Shown: positions 1-6,447, counted from the first letter of the stretch. The stretch: DNA of 7,229 nt from Candidatus Omnitrophota bacterium (GCA_030640045.1 DAOWKF010000080.1:1-7229), one strand, 5' to 3'. The notes: generated from the letters alone by a model not told the origin. Program-made: numbers and translations.

Positions 1-749
1 GCAGGCTTAATCATAACAATATCGGCTCCCTCCTCAATATCTGACCTGACTTCTCTTATAGCCTCTTCTGCATTAGCAGAGTCCATCTGATAACTTTTAC
101 GATCGCCAAATTGGGGACTTGAATTAGCCGCTTCTCTAAAAGGCCCATAAAACGAAGATGCATATTTAGCTGAATAAGACATAATGGCAATGTCAGTAAA
201 ATTATTTTTATCTAAAATATCCCTTATTACCTTTACCTGTCCGTCCATCATTGCTGAAGGAGCAACAATATCAGCTCCTGCCTCTGCATGCGAGAGAGCA
301 GTTTTTCCTAATAATTCCAGGGTCATATCATTATGCACCTTCCCATCTTTAACAACTCCACAATGTCCGTGGGAAGTATAACCGCATAGACACACATCTG
401 TTATGATCACTATATCAGGAATCTCTTTTTTTATACTCTGTATGGCCTGTTGGACAATACCATTTTTATTATAAGCTTCGCTTGCTCTCTCATCTTTTTT
501 TTGCGAAATTCCAAAAAGTAAAATTGCCGGAATACCAAGGGAATTAACTACCTTTACTTCCTTAATTAGATTATCAATGGAGAACCGTTCAACCCCCGGC
601 ATAGATTTAACAGATCTTTTAATTTTTTTACCCGGCATTACAAAAAAGGGCATAATTAAATCGCCGACGGAAAGACAAGTTTCTCTTAACATCTTCCGCA
701 ATCCATTGCTCTTACGCAATCTTCTCAATCTATGTAACGGATAGCTCAT
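1..749 (-). CDS. hemB: Porphobilinogen synthase (delta-aminolevulinic acid dehydratase), 3' end cut by window edge
   Basis: Condenses two 5-aminolevulinate molecules to porphobilinogen in the cytoplasm. I translated the minus strand from ATG 747-749; it stays open for 249 codons to the left edge (the family is about 325 residues). The zinc-type motif [14 protein letters not shown] is present, with metal-ligand cysteines at residues 120, 122 and 130. The first Schiff-base lysine is K195 in [15 protein letters not shown], and the second is K248 in MIKP at the very edge of the window. The N-terminal MPFFVMPG and MPGVERFS segments are also typical. The start overlaps the 3' end of the cobA-hemD frame by 20 nt and has a near-perfect Shine-Dalgarno. 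The gene is intact as far as it can be seen. The three cysteines predict a zinc enzyme rather than a magnesium-only form. Confidence 0.97.
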   Translation of the reverse strand, partial: MSYPLHRLRRLRKSNGLRKMLRETCLSVGDLIMPFFVMPGKKIKRSVKSMPGVERFSIDNLIKEVKVVNSLGIPAILLFGISQKKDERASEAYNKNGIVQQAIQSIKKEIPDIVIITDVCLCGYTSHGHCGVVKDGKVHNDMTLELLGKTALSHAEAGADIVAPSAMMDGQVKVIRDILDKNNFTDIAIMSYSAKYASSFYGPFREAANSSPQFGDRKSYQMDSANAEEAIREVRSDIEEGADIVMIKP

Positions 750-2115
750 TATTCATCACCTCCCCATAAAACCCGTAACTTTTAAGCTTGGCGCAGGTTA
801 CCTCTCCGATGCACTTCATTATTATTCCCTCAGGTATTTTTTTATATACAGCCATAAAATTTTGGACGGTAGATGGACTGGTAAAAATTATCTCATCGAT
901 TTTATTAAAATCTATTTTTTTAACTTTCGACGGCCTTACATTTTTATAAACCGTAAGCGCTTTAACATTTGCGCCTGTTTTTCGTAAGGCCCGGGGGAGA
1001 TAATTGCTTGATAAATTAGACCGCGGGATTAAAATGTTTTTGCTTTTTAAATTAAATCTCCTGAGGGCCTTCACTATTCCCTGCGATGATTCTTTTCTGG
1101 GGACACAATCGACTCTAATCCCGTATTCCTTTAATTTATTGGCAGTAGCCCTGCCAATGGCACAGATTCTAACCCCTCCCCTGCCTCCCATGCAGTAATG
1201 TTTCCGTAGACACGCAGGGGCGGGGTCAAAAAAATATTTAACAGCATATCTGCTGGTAAATATTATCCAATGGTATTTACTAATTTCTTTAACCTCTTTT
1301 TTAACCTTAGTATAATCATTTAACGCCGCAATCTTTATCAAAGGCGCATGCAATATTTCCCCCAGATGCCTGAACCTTTCAGGATTTGTACCCGTGAATA
1401 AGATTCTCTTTTTGGTTTTATTTAAAATCCCTCTCAGGTCCACAACCTTTCCTACTACAAATACTGCCGGCGGACTAATTTTCTTTTTCTGCGCTCTCCC
1501 TGCAATATTCTCTAAATTTCCCTGGACAATCTTTTGGTTTTTGAAGGTCCCTCTTTCAATCAATATACACGGTGTGCCAGGAGACTTTCCTTTTTTAATA
1601 AGATTTTTTACTATCCTTTCTAAATTAGTAACAGCCATCAAAAATACCAGAGTAGCTGCAGAAATGGTGTTATCTTTTCTATGGCCGGTAATTATTGCAA
1701 CTGAAGAGGCATAATCCCGATGTGTTAAAGGTACCCCGCAAGAAGCAGGAATAGCTATGGCTGAACTTACTCCCGGAACGACCTCGCAGGGAATATTCCT
1801 TTTTGAAAGATAAACTGCTTCTTCCCCGCCCCTGCCAAAGACGAATGGGTCACCATTTTTTAAACGCACTACTACCTTACTTTTTTTAGCCTTCTCTTCC
1901 AGCAATTTGTTTATCTCATCCTGCTCCATTGAATGATGTTTATAAGATTTCCCGGCATAGATAAGTTTTGCGCCTTTTCCGGCAAAATTAAGCAATTTTT
2001 TATTTATAAGAAAATCATAAATAATTACATCTGCTTTTTTAATAAGACCCAGGCCCTTAACAGTAATTAACCCGGGATCTCCCGGCCCTGCACCGACTAA
2101 ATAAACTTTTCCCAT
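730..2115 (-). CDS. cobA-hemD: Fused uroporphyrinogen-III C-methyltransferase / uroporphyrinogen-III synthase (CobA-HemD)
   Basis: A 461-residue bifunctional protein. Residues 1 to about 235 are a SAM uroporphyrinogen-III methyltransferase (C2 and C7, giving precorrin-2): [10 protein letters not shown] at 7-16, [16 protein letters not shown] at 84-99, [12 protein letters not shown] at 113-124, [11 protein letters not shown] at 155-165. Residues about 236-461 are HemD, which cyclises hydroxymethylbilane with D-ring inversion: IIFTS at 284-288, ICAIGRATA at 317-325, ILIPRSNL at 361-368, [12 protein letters not shown] at 409-420, KCIGEVT at 434-440. CobA-HemD fusions are known in anaerobic bacteria. 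Oddities: N87 where the family usually has glycine (RLKGGDPF), A161 where LMG is usual, and residues 297-315 encoded by an inverted repeat. The start overlaps hemC by 19 nt with no clear Shine-Dalgarno, so translation is probably coupled to hemC. The 3' end overlaps hemB by 20 nt. Confidence 0.95.
   Translation of the reverse strand: MGKVYLVGAGPGDPGLITVKGLGLIKKADVIIYDFLINKKLLNFAGKGAKLIYAGKSYKHHSMEQDEINKLLEEKAKKSKVVVRLKNGDPFVFGRGGEEAVYLSKRNIPCEVVPGVSSAIAIPASCGVPLTHRDYASSVAIITGHRKDNTISAATLVFLMAVTNLERIVKNLIKKGKSPGTPCILIERGTFKNQKIVQGNLENIAGRAQKKKISPPAVFVVGKVVDLRGILNKTKKRILFTGTNPERFRHLGEILHAPLIKIAALNDYTKVKKEVKEISKYHWIIFTSRYAVKYFFDPAPACLRKHYCMGGRGGVRICAIGRATANKLKEYGIRVDCVPRKESSQGIVKALRRFNLKSKNILIPRSNLSSNYLPRALRKTGANVKALTVYKNVRPSKVKKIDFNKIDEIIFTSPSTVQNFMAVYKKIPEGIIMKCIGEVTCAKLKSYGFYGEVMNNELSVT
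755..763 (-). promoter_or_regulatory. Strong Shine-Dalgarno for hemB
   Basis: On the minus strand GGAGGTGAT ends 5 nt before the hemB ATG at 749, an almost full match to the 16S rRNA anti-SD. It lies inside the last codons of the cobA-hemD frame (encoding G-E-V-M). It fixes the hemB start and is the best ribosome binding site in the window, so hemB is probably translated independently of the upstream gene rather than only by coupling. Confidence 0.85.
1172..1226. repeat. GC-rich imperfect inverted repeat inside the hemD coding region
   Basis: The left arm ACCCCTCCCCTGC (1172-1184) and right arm GCAGGGGCGGGGT (1214-1226) pair over 13 bases with one mismatch and a 29-base loop. The patch is much richer in G and C than the flanking coding DNA. 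In the hemD frame it encodes residues 297-315, a stretch containing [13 protein letters not shown] that does not look like the usual linker between the FTS...KYFF and ICAIG motifs of HemD. The reading frame is preserved. It could be a small palindromic element inserted or substituted in frame, or chance; only other copies in the genome would show a mobile repeat. Confidence 0.6.
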
Positions 2116-2786
2116 TTTGTAACAAAATTTTTTATTTCTATATCCCCTTTTCTTATTTCAATAGCTAAAGAACCTTGCAAAGGATGAGGTTTTAAAATAT
2201 CGAAAGGCAATCTCTCGGTTATCCTGTCCTTTAACCCCAGACGAATAAGCCCGGCGGCAGCTATAATAATAGCATCAAGGTCCCCCTGCTCTAATTTTCT
2301 TAATCTCTCCACTATGTTCCCGCGGATGTCAAAAATTTCAAAATCATTACGAAAAGATTTCAACTGACTTTTCCTGCGCAGACTGCTTGTCCCGACTTTA
2401 GCTCCGGAAGGAAGCTCTCTTAACTTAAGATTATTCTTTGAAACAAGTACATCATATGGGTCTATGGACTTTAATATTGCTGCGATTTCTAACCCCTCGG
2501 GCAATACATCCGGCAGATCCTTTGCACTGTGCACGGCTAAATCAATTTCTCCGTTTAGCAGGGCATTTTCAATTTCTCCGGTAAAAAAATCCGTTCCCTC
2601 CAGTTTTTCAAGAGGGCTTGTCTTATCTCTATCTCCGAGTGTCTCTACCTTAATGATATCAAAACCAAGCTCCGGATGAACCCCGTTCGAAATTTCGCCC
2701 TCTTTAAATAGCGCTATTACCTCATCTACCTGCTTCAGGGCTAAAGGACTGCCTCTGGTACCGATTCTAATGATTTTTTTTGCCAT
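2097..2786 (-). CDS. hemC: Porphobilinogen deaminase (hydroxymethylbilane synthase) lacking domain 3
   Basis: Homologue of the enzyme that polymerises four porphobilinogens into hydroxymethylbilane. Substrate- and cofactor-binding motifs of domains 1 and 2 are kept: IGTRGSPLALKQ at 8-19 (R11, S13), VHSAKDLP at 85-92 (K89, catalytic-type D90), GTSSLRR at 132-138, IRGNIVERL at 154-162 (R155, R161), AAAGLIRLG at 176-184, and LQGSLAIE at 203-210. At 229 residues it stops just after domain 1 resumes; typical proteins are about 310. The whole of domain 3 is missing, including the cysteine (C242 in E. coli, LEGGC) that carries the dipyrromethane cofactor. The protein contains no cysteine anywhere. 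cobA begins at once in another frame, so no remnant of domain 3 can follow. The start overlaps hemA by 46 nt; the Shine-Dalgarno is weak (AAAGAG, distant). Family identity is certain; activity as a standard deaminase is open. Confidence 0.93.
   Translation of the reverse strand: MAKKIIRIGTRGSPLALKQVDEVIALFKEGEISNGVHPELGFDIIKVETLGDRDKTSPLEKLEGTDFFTGEIENALLNGEIDLAVHSAKDLPDVLPEGLEIAAILKSIDPYDVLVSKNNLKLRELPSGAKVGTSSLRRKSQLKSFRNDFEIFDIRGNIVERLRKLEQGDLDAIIIAAAGLIRLGLKDRITERLPFDILKPHPLQGSLAIEIRKGDIEIKNFVTKWEKFI
2741..2786 (-). other. 46-nt dual-coding overlap of hemA and hemC with an A8 slippery run
   Basis: The same DNA encodes the HemA tail WQKKSLESVPEAVL in one frame and the HemC start MAKKIIRIGTRGSPLAL in the other. 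Both peptides match conserved family motifs (the VP motif after the HemA helix, and the HemC GTRGSPLAL substrate loop), so neither frame looks like a random extension. At 2774-2781 the coding strand has eight A. In the HemA frame it reads CAA AAA AAA, giving an in-phase A-AAA-AAA heptamer at 2780-2774. A -1 slip there would join HemA directly to HemC residue I5. Confidence 0.8.
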
Positions 2787-3763
2787 TTATTTAATTCTCT
2801 TTGAATTATCGCTTCAGCAAGCCGCGCTTCTTGTTTCCTTCTTGCGAAATTCTCTTCAACCGTGGATTTCAAACCATCCAGGTCATACAAAATTATATCA
2901 GAAATATCTTTTGCTCCGGGATCAACATCCCTGGGTAAAGCAATGTCCATTATCACCAGCGGCTTTTTTCGTAACTGCATAACTTCCATTAAAATTTCTT
3001 TTCTCAAAATCAAATGAGGGCTTGTTGTAGAACTTATAACAATATCCACTGTTTTCAATTTTTCTTTTAGATGGGTAAAATTTATAGCCTCACCTCCGCA
3101 GTTTGAAGCAAGTTCTAATGCCCTTTCATAAGTCCTGTTAGAGACAAAAATTCCCTTGATCCCTTTTTCTTGAAGATACTTACTTATTAAAGTGCCTATC
3201 TTACCTGCGCCAATAATCAATACAGACCTATCCTGCAGCTCTCCCAACTGTTCTTCACACATTTTTATAGCTACGCTTCCTATGGATATATTTCCCTGTG
3301 ATATTTTGGTTTCCTGCCGCACAATCCTTCCTGTTTCAACTGCCTTTTCAAATAATTCATTAAGCAAATTGCCAATTACTCCCGCATCTTTAGCTACAGT
3401 CCAGGCATCTCTTATCTGGCCCAGAATTTGGGTCTCTCCTAAAACCTGTGAATCCAATCCGGAAGAAACCCTGAAGATATGGCGGCAGACATCTATATCT
3501 TCCAAGACGTAAAAATAACGTCTTATATCATTCTCACAAATCTCATAATGGGCATATAAAAACTCTTTTATCTTTTGCATGCCGGAATTAACATCGGCAA
3601 AATGCGTATAGATTTCCATCCTGTTACAGGTAGAAAGTATAACTGCGCTAAATTCTTTGAGTTCAAAGAGGGCCTCTTTAAGCTGCCTTTTGGTCAAAAA
3701 AAATTTTTCGCGTATTTCTAAGGGGGCTGTTTTGTGATTTATCCCGATTAATAATAAGTCCAT
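2741..3763 (-). CDS. hemA: Glutamyl-tRNA reductase lacking the C-terminal dimerisation domain
   Basis: NADPH-dependent reduction of glutamyl-tRNA(Glu) to glutamate-1-semialdehyde, first step of the C5 pathway. Numbering is from ATG 3763 (340 residues). The catalytic domain has LLIGINHKTAP near the start and the thioester cysteine C46 in STCNRMEIY; SQVLGETQILGQI lies at about 105-117. The NADPH-binding GAGKIG at 185-190 is followed by SNRT and DIVISSTTSPH. The helix ENFARRKQEARLAEAI (304-319) follows, then the protein ends at SLESVPEAVL. Family members run about 400-430 residues, continuing past this VP motif into a helical dimerisation domain that is absent here. A TTG at 3766 extends the frame by one codon; ATG 3763 is preferred because AAGGAG lies 8 nt upstream and it shares TGATG with the sirC stop. 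The last 46 nt also encode the HemC N-terminus. Confidence 0.94.
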   Translation of the reverse strand: MDLLLIGINHKTAPLEIREKFFLTKRQLKEALFELKEFSAVILSTCNRMEIYTHFADVNSGMQKIKEFLYAHYEICENDIRRYFYVLEDIDVCRHIFRVSSGLDSQVLGETQILGQIRDAWTVAKDAGVIGNLLNELFEKAVETGRIVRQETKISQGNISIGSVAIKMCEEQLGELQDRSVLIIGAGKIGTLISKYLQEKGIKGIFVSNRTYERALELASNCGGEAINFTHLKEKLKTVDIVISSTTSPHLILRKEILMEVMQLRKKPLVIMDIALPRDVDPGAKDISDIILYDLDGLKSTVEENFARRKQEARLAEAIIQRELNKWQKKSLESVPEAVL

Positions 3764-4206
3764 CAAATCAACTCCTTTAATTTATCTCTTATCCTTACTG
3801 CCTTTCGCGGGGATAGACCATCGGTAGAAACGGCAATGGTTACGCCCTTTTGCCTTAATACTGCTGGAAGAACAAAAGTTGATTTTTTTGCCGAGTCACA
3901 GACATTCACCATGATATCCGATTTTACAGCATCTCCGGCTATTTTGGAATTTATTTTTCGGCCGGACGTAGCTACAAATACAAGATAGGCTCCTTTTAAC
4001 AGCCTGGATTGGTATTTACATTTAATATAATTTATTTTTTTCTGCCCGGACATTTCAGCAAGCATGGGTGTTAATTCAGGACTTATTACTTTCACCTTTC
4101 CTCCATAAAAAAGGATATTTTTCACTTTTCTCTCGGCAACCTTTCCTCCGCCGATAACAATACAAAGTTTGCCTTTTATATTCAAATTAACAGGATAAAA
4201 TCTCAT
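3763..4206 (-). CDS. sirC: Precorrin-2 dehydrogenase (SirC / CysG N-terminal type), short form
   Basis: NAD-dependent oxidation of precorrin-2 to sirohydrochlorin, linking CobA to the corrin enzymes. The 147 residues start with YPVNLNIKGK, followed by the Rossmann loop IGGGKVAERKV at 18-28, then ISPEL at 41-45. The catalytic aspartate is probably D104 in NVCDSAKKSTFVLPA, equivalent to D104 of Salmonella CysG. ISTGGKSP-like AVSTDGLSP lies at 125-133. It ends soon after the first dimerisation helix; the further helical part found in CysG, Met8p and roughly 200-residue SirC proteins is missing. This makes a ferrochelatase or cobaltochelatase activity unlikely and leaves cobalt insertion to another protein. 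It starts with ATGA overlapping the cbiH stop, with AAAGGA (4215-4220) 8 nt upstream. Its product could also feed sirohaem. Confidence 0.9.
   Translation of the reverse strand: MRFYPVNLNIKGKLCIVIGGGKVAERKVKNILFYGGKVKVISPELTPMLAEMSGQKKINYIKCKYQSRLLKGAYLVFVATSGRKINSKIAGDAVKSDIMVNVCDSAKKSTFVLPAVLRQKGVTIAVSTDGLSPRKAVRIRDKLKELI
3772..3777 (-). promoter_or_regulatory. Shine-Dalgarno for hemA
   Basis: AAGGAG on the minus strand lies 8 nt before ATG 3763 and 5 nt before the in-frame TTG 3766. It sits inside the sirC coding end. Together with the TGATG stop/start arrangement it favours ATG 3763 as the hemA start. Confidence 0.7.
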
Positions 4207-5036
4207 CGGTCATTTCCTTTAATAATATTATAGCCTCGAGGGGTTATCATATATCCCCCTTTTACATAAGTCTCGGAATTACCCACGATTATAGTTGTGC
4301 GCATATCGATCATTCTCAAACAAAGCATATTTTTAAGTTCGGTTATCTCTATACTCTCATTCTCTCTATATGCATTCCTCACTATCCCTACAGGGGTTTG
4401 AGGTGATTTATATTTCATTAGTATCTGCCAGGCAGCCTTAAGCGGTGTTACTCTGCTTTTACTCCGGGGATTATAAAATACAATTACAAAATCTCCCTGG
4501 CAAACTTTTTTCACTCTTTCTTCAATTAATCTCTTCTCTGTCAGACAGTCACTTAAAGAAATTACCGCGAAATCGTGTACCAACGGCGCGCCCAGGAGGC
4601 TTGCGCAGGCAGAAGCGGCTGAAATCCCGGGGATAACCTCTATTTTAATTTTCTCTCTCTCATCATTACTTAAAAGCTCTAAAACTATCCCTGCCATGCC
4701 ATATATCCCGGGATCTCCGCCTGAAACAAGACAAACCCTATTTCCCTCCAGCGCCTTTTTTATAGCAAATTTTGCCCGCTTCACTTCCCCGGTCATGCCG
4801 GAAGAAATAATCTCCTTCTTATGCACCAAATTGCCGAGTAGTTTTATATAGGTTTTATAACCGATAACCACATGGGTTTTATTTAAGGCATTCCTGGCTC
4901 CAGGGCTTAAAAGGCTTGTATCTCCCGGTCCAATCCCTACTATGCTTAACTTTCCTTTGCCACGGCGACTGTTACACCGTCTATTATCTGTTTTGGCGAT
5001 ATTAATTTTGTCCTCCTTCCGGCCAGTAATGCGCAT
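4203..5036 (-). CDS. cbiH: Cobalt-factor III / precorrin-3B C17-methyltransferase (CbiH/CobJ family)
   Basis: SAM-dependent methylation at C17 with ring contraction in the corrin pathway. Motifs, numbered from ATG 5036: GKLSIVGIGPGD at 28-39, VVIGYKTYI at 56-64, SSGMTGEV at 78-85, LVSGGDPGIYGMAG at 103-116, PGISAASACASLLGAPLVHDFAVISLSD at 136-163, VIVFYNPRSKSR at 184-195, TPVGIVRNA at 214-222, TTIIVGNSET at 247-256 and TPRGY at 265-269. These distinguish CbiH from the other methylases. Homologues normally begin one to three residues before the GKL motif, yet the only conventional in-frame start is ATG 5036, giving about 27 extra residues and a 91-nt overlap with cbiG. No ATG, GTG or TTG lies in frame between that ATG and the motif. 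An ATT at 5004-5006 preceded by AAGGAGG is an unusual alternative. The 3' end overlaps sirC by 4 nt. Confidence 0.93.
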   Translation of the reverse strand: MRITGRKEDKINIAKTDNRRCNSRRGKGKLSIVGIGPGDTSLLSPGARNALNKTHVVIGYKTYIKLLGNLVHKKEIISSGMTGEVKRAKFAIKKALEGNRVCLVSGGDPGIYGMAGIVLELLSNDEREKIKIEVIPGISAASACASLLGAPLVHDFAVISLSDCLTEKRLIEERVKKVCQGDFVIVFYNPRSKSRVTPLKAAWQILMKYKSPQTPVGIVRNAYRENESIEITELKNMLCLRMIDMRTTIIVGNSETYVKGGYMITPRGYNIIKGNDR

Positions 5037-5698
5037 GGTTCACACACTCCATAAACTCCTATATTTCGCTTTACTATTTCTGAACCACGGCCATCAGTCC
5101 TGAACCTGGTAATTTGCTCCCGGCTAAAGAACACCAAAGGCAATCCCAATATCTCACATGCACTAATCAATCCTTTCTCATCTTTTTTTAAATCGACAGT
5201 AGCTGCCAAACGTACCTGCCGTAAAGTAAGATTATTACTTCGCAAAACAGCCTTTATAGCCTTTTTCACCCTATAAGTCTCAATACCTCTTCTACACCCT
5301 ACTCCTACAATAAATTTTCTATGCACCTCCGAGCCGGTAGTAATAACCGGATGTGCGCCAAGGGAAGCTGCTACTTTGTAAGCCAGGCTGTTAGCGCCTC
5401 CTTCATGACCGGAAAGTACGCTAATAGCGTATCTTCCGGCAGTATCCACACAAACAACCGCGGGATCGCTATGCTTATTCTTTATAAAAGGACTGATAAC
5501 GCGGACCACTATGCCCACGGCCGCACAAAAGACTACTCCCCCATAATCAGAAAAAATCTTTTCCGTAATATCGGTCAGAGACTTTTTCCTGTAAAGGGGT
5601 GTTTTAATATTTATAACTTTAGCTCCTTTTATAGTTTTTTTAAGCCTTTCTGCCAGGGCTTCGCCGTTTTTATTAATTACAACAACCGCTGTCCTCAT
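4946..5698 (-). CDS. cbiG: Cobalt-precorrin-5A hydrolase CbiG lacking the central domain
   Basis: Opens the C20 delta-lactone of cobalt-precorrin-5A and releases acetaldehyde; it marks the anaerobic, cobalt-early route. The N-terminal domain shows AAVGIVVRVISPFI at 59-72, DPAVVCVD at 78-85, and SGHEGGANSLA at 96-106. The C-terminal domain shows VGVGCRRGI at 131-139, AATVDLKKDE at 165-174, and ends with PKQIIDGVTVAVA, as usual. The protein is 250 residues; family members are about 320-350 with a central domain (CbiG_mid) between these halves. Here ITTGSEVHR at 119-127 runs straight into FIVGVGCRRG, so roughly 90 residues are absent. There is no frameshift: the frame is continuous across the junction. 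The start ATG overlaps the cbiF stop (ATGA), with AGGAAGG (5703-5709) 4 nt upstream. Confidence 0.92.
   Translation of the reverse strand: MRTAVVVINKNGEALAERLKKTIKGAKVINIKTPLYRKKSLTDITEKIFSDYGGVVFCAAVGIVVRVISPFIKNKHSDPAVVCVDTAGRYAISVLSGHEGGANSLAYKVAASLGAHPVITTGSEVHRKFIVGVGCRRGIETYRVKKAIKAVLRSNNLTLRQVRLAATVDLKKDEKGLISACEILGLPLVFFSREQITRFRTDGRGSEIVKRNIGVYGVCEPCALLAGRRTKLISPKQIIDGVTVAVAKES
5012..5018 (-). promoter_or_regulatory. AAGGAGG inside the cbiG end, possible cbiH ribosome binding site
   Basis: This full Shine-Dalgarno core lies within the cbiG/cbiH overlap, downstream of the cbiH ATG 5036 and 5 nt before an in-frame ATT (5004-5006). It also encodes the RR of the CbiG C-terminus, so it may be coincidental. 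It matters because it would place translation initiation nearer to the conserved cbiH start than the ATG does. ATT starts are rare (E. coli infC is the known example). Confidence 0.35.
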
Positions 5699-6447
5699 TT
5701 AGCCTTCCTGTACATATGAGAAAAAAATTTATCGTATAGTTTACTCCTGCGGAAATTTTTCTTCGCCAAAACATCACCTACAAATATCAAGGCCTGTCTG
5801 GATATCCCGGAATCTTTAAGTTTTTCAATAATATTGCAAAGCATTCCGGTTATTATCTTCTCCTCGGGCCACGAGGCCCTGTAAACCACAGCAACCGGGG
5901 TATTTTTATTATAGCCGGCAAGAAGTTTCTTAACAACCTCTTCTATCCTTGCTATGCTCAGAAAAATAACCAGTACCGCCCTTATCCTTGCCAAATTTTT
6001 CAAATCTTCCCTCAAAGGCACTTTTGTCCTGCCGGAAACCCTGGTGATAATAACTGTCTGGCTTATGCCTGAAAGGGTAAGTTCCTGTTTCAATGCTGCA
6101 GAGGCAGCGCAAAAAGAGCTCACTCCCGGAACAACTTTATATTCTACATTGTTATCTTCGCACCAGACAATCTGTTCCTGAATAGCGCCGTATAAAGAAG
6201 GATCACCGCTGTGAATCCTCGCTATTATACCCGGCTTTTCAGCAAATCTCTCATATACGTCAATCACTTCATCAAGGGTCATGCCGGCTGAATCATAAAT
6301 TTTTGCTTTTTTCCTGGCATATTTTAAAATCTTTTTATTTACCAGGGAACCTGCGTAAATAATAACATCTGCTTTCTTAATAATCTTTTGCGCCTTTATA
6401 GTGAGCAATTCCGGGTCACCGGGCCCGGCGCCTATAAAGTATATCAC
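5695..6447 (-). CDS. cbiF: Cobalt-precorrin-4 / precorrin-4 C11-methyltransferase
   Basis: SAM-dependent methylation of the corrin intermediate at C11. The 250 residues match the CbiF/CobM family throughout: YFIGAGPGDPELLTIK at 3-18, ADVIIYAGSLV at 26-36, DSAGMTLDE at 52-60, RIHSGDPSLYGAIQEQ at 77-92, VPGVSSFCAASAAL at 106-119, ELTLSGISQTVIITRVSGRTKVP at 122-144 (conserved QT, TR and GRT positions), FLS at 162-164, TPVAVVYRASWPEE at 183-196, and ALIFVGDVL at 219-227. It starts with GTG at 6447, supported by GGAGGAG 6 nt upstream; the GTGA overlaps the cbiL stop. The basic tail after residue 228 is unremarkable. The first 50 residues resemble the CobA half of the cobA-hemD product, as expected for paralogous methylases. 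Confidence 0.95.
   Translation of the reverse strand: MIYFIGAGPGDPELLTIKAQKIIKKADVIIYAGSLVNKKILKYARKKAKIYDSAGMTLDEVIDVYERFAEKPGIIARIHSGDPSLYGAIQEQIVWCEDNNVEYKVVPGVSSFCAASAALKQELTLSGISQTVIITRVSGRTKVPLREDLKNLARIRAVLVIFLSIARIEEVVKKLLAGYNKNTPVAVVYRASWPEEKIITGMLCNIIEKLKDSGISRQALIFVGDVLAKKNFRRSKLYDKFFSHMYRKAK

Noticed and set aside
184..381. Plus-strand open frame of 65 codons
   Set aside because: It lies wholly opposite the conserved hemB zinc-motif region; hemB is certain, and the plus frame resembles no known protein.
1394..1714. Plus-strand open frame of 106 codons
   Set aside because: It is antisense to the conserved CobA half; its hydrophobic composition follows from the A-rich coding strand being read as T-rich codons.
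2060..2100. Recurring GC-rich palindromic strings such as CCCGGGATCTCCCGG, also near 4915, 6415 and 7110
   Set aside because: They encode the shared GxGPGDP motif of the four paralogous methyltransferases, so protein homology explains the DNA similarity.
2097..2120. A frameshift as the cause of the short HemC
   Set aside because: No LEGGC-like domain-3 sequence exists in any frame downstream; the CobA N-terminus begins at 2115, so the domain is absent rather than shifted.
3192..3512. Plus-strand open frame of 106 codons
   Set aside because: It is antisense to the hemA catalytic and NADPH-binding region and has no recognisable motif.
5321..5719. Plus-strand open frame of 132 codons, the longest on that strand
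   Set aside because: It is antisense to cbiG, whose motifs are conserved; it has no family resemblance and no strong ribosome binding site was noted.
5930..6112. Minus-strand 60-codon frame within cbiF
   Set aside because: It is a shadow in another frame of the conserved QTVIITR to RASW region of CbiF.
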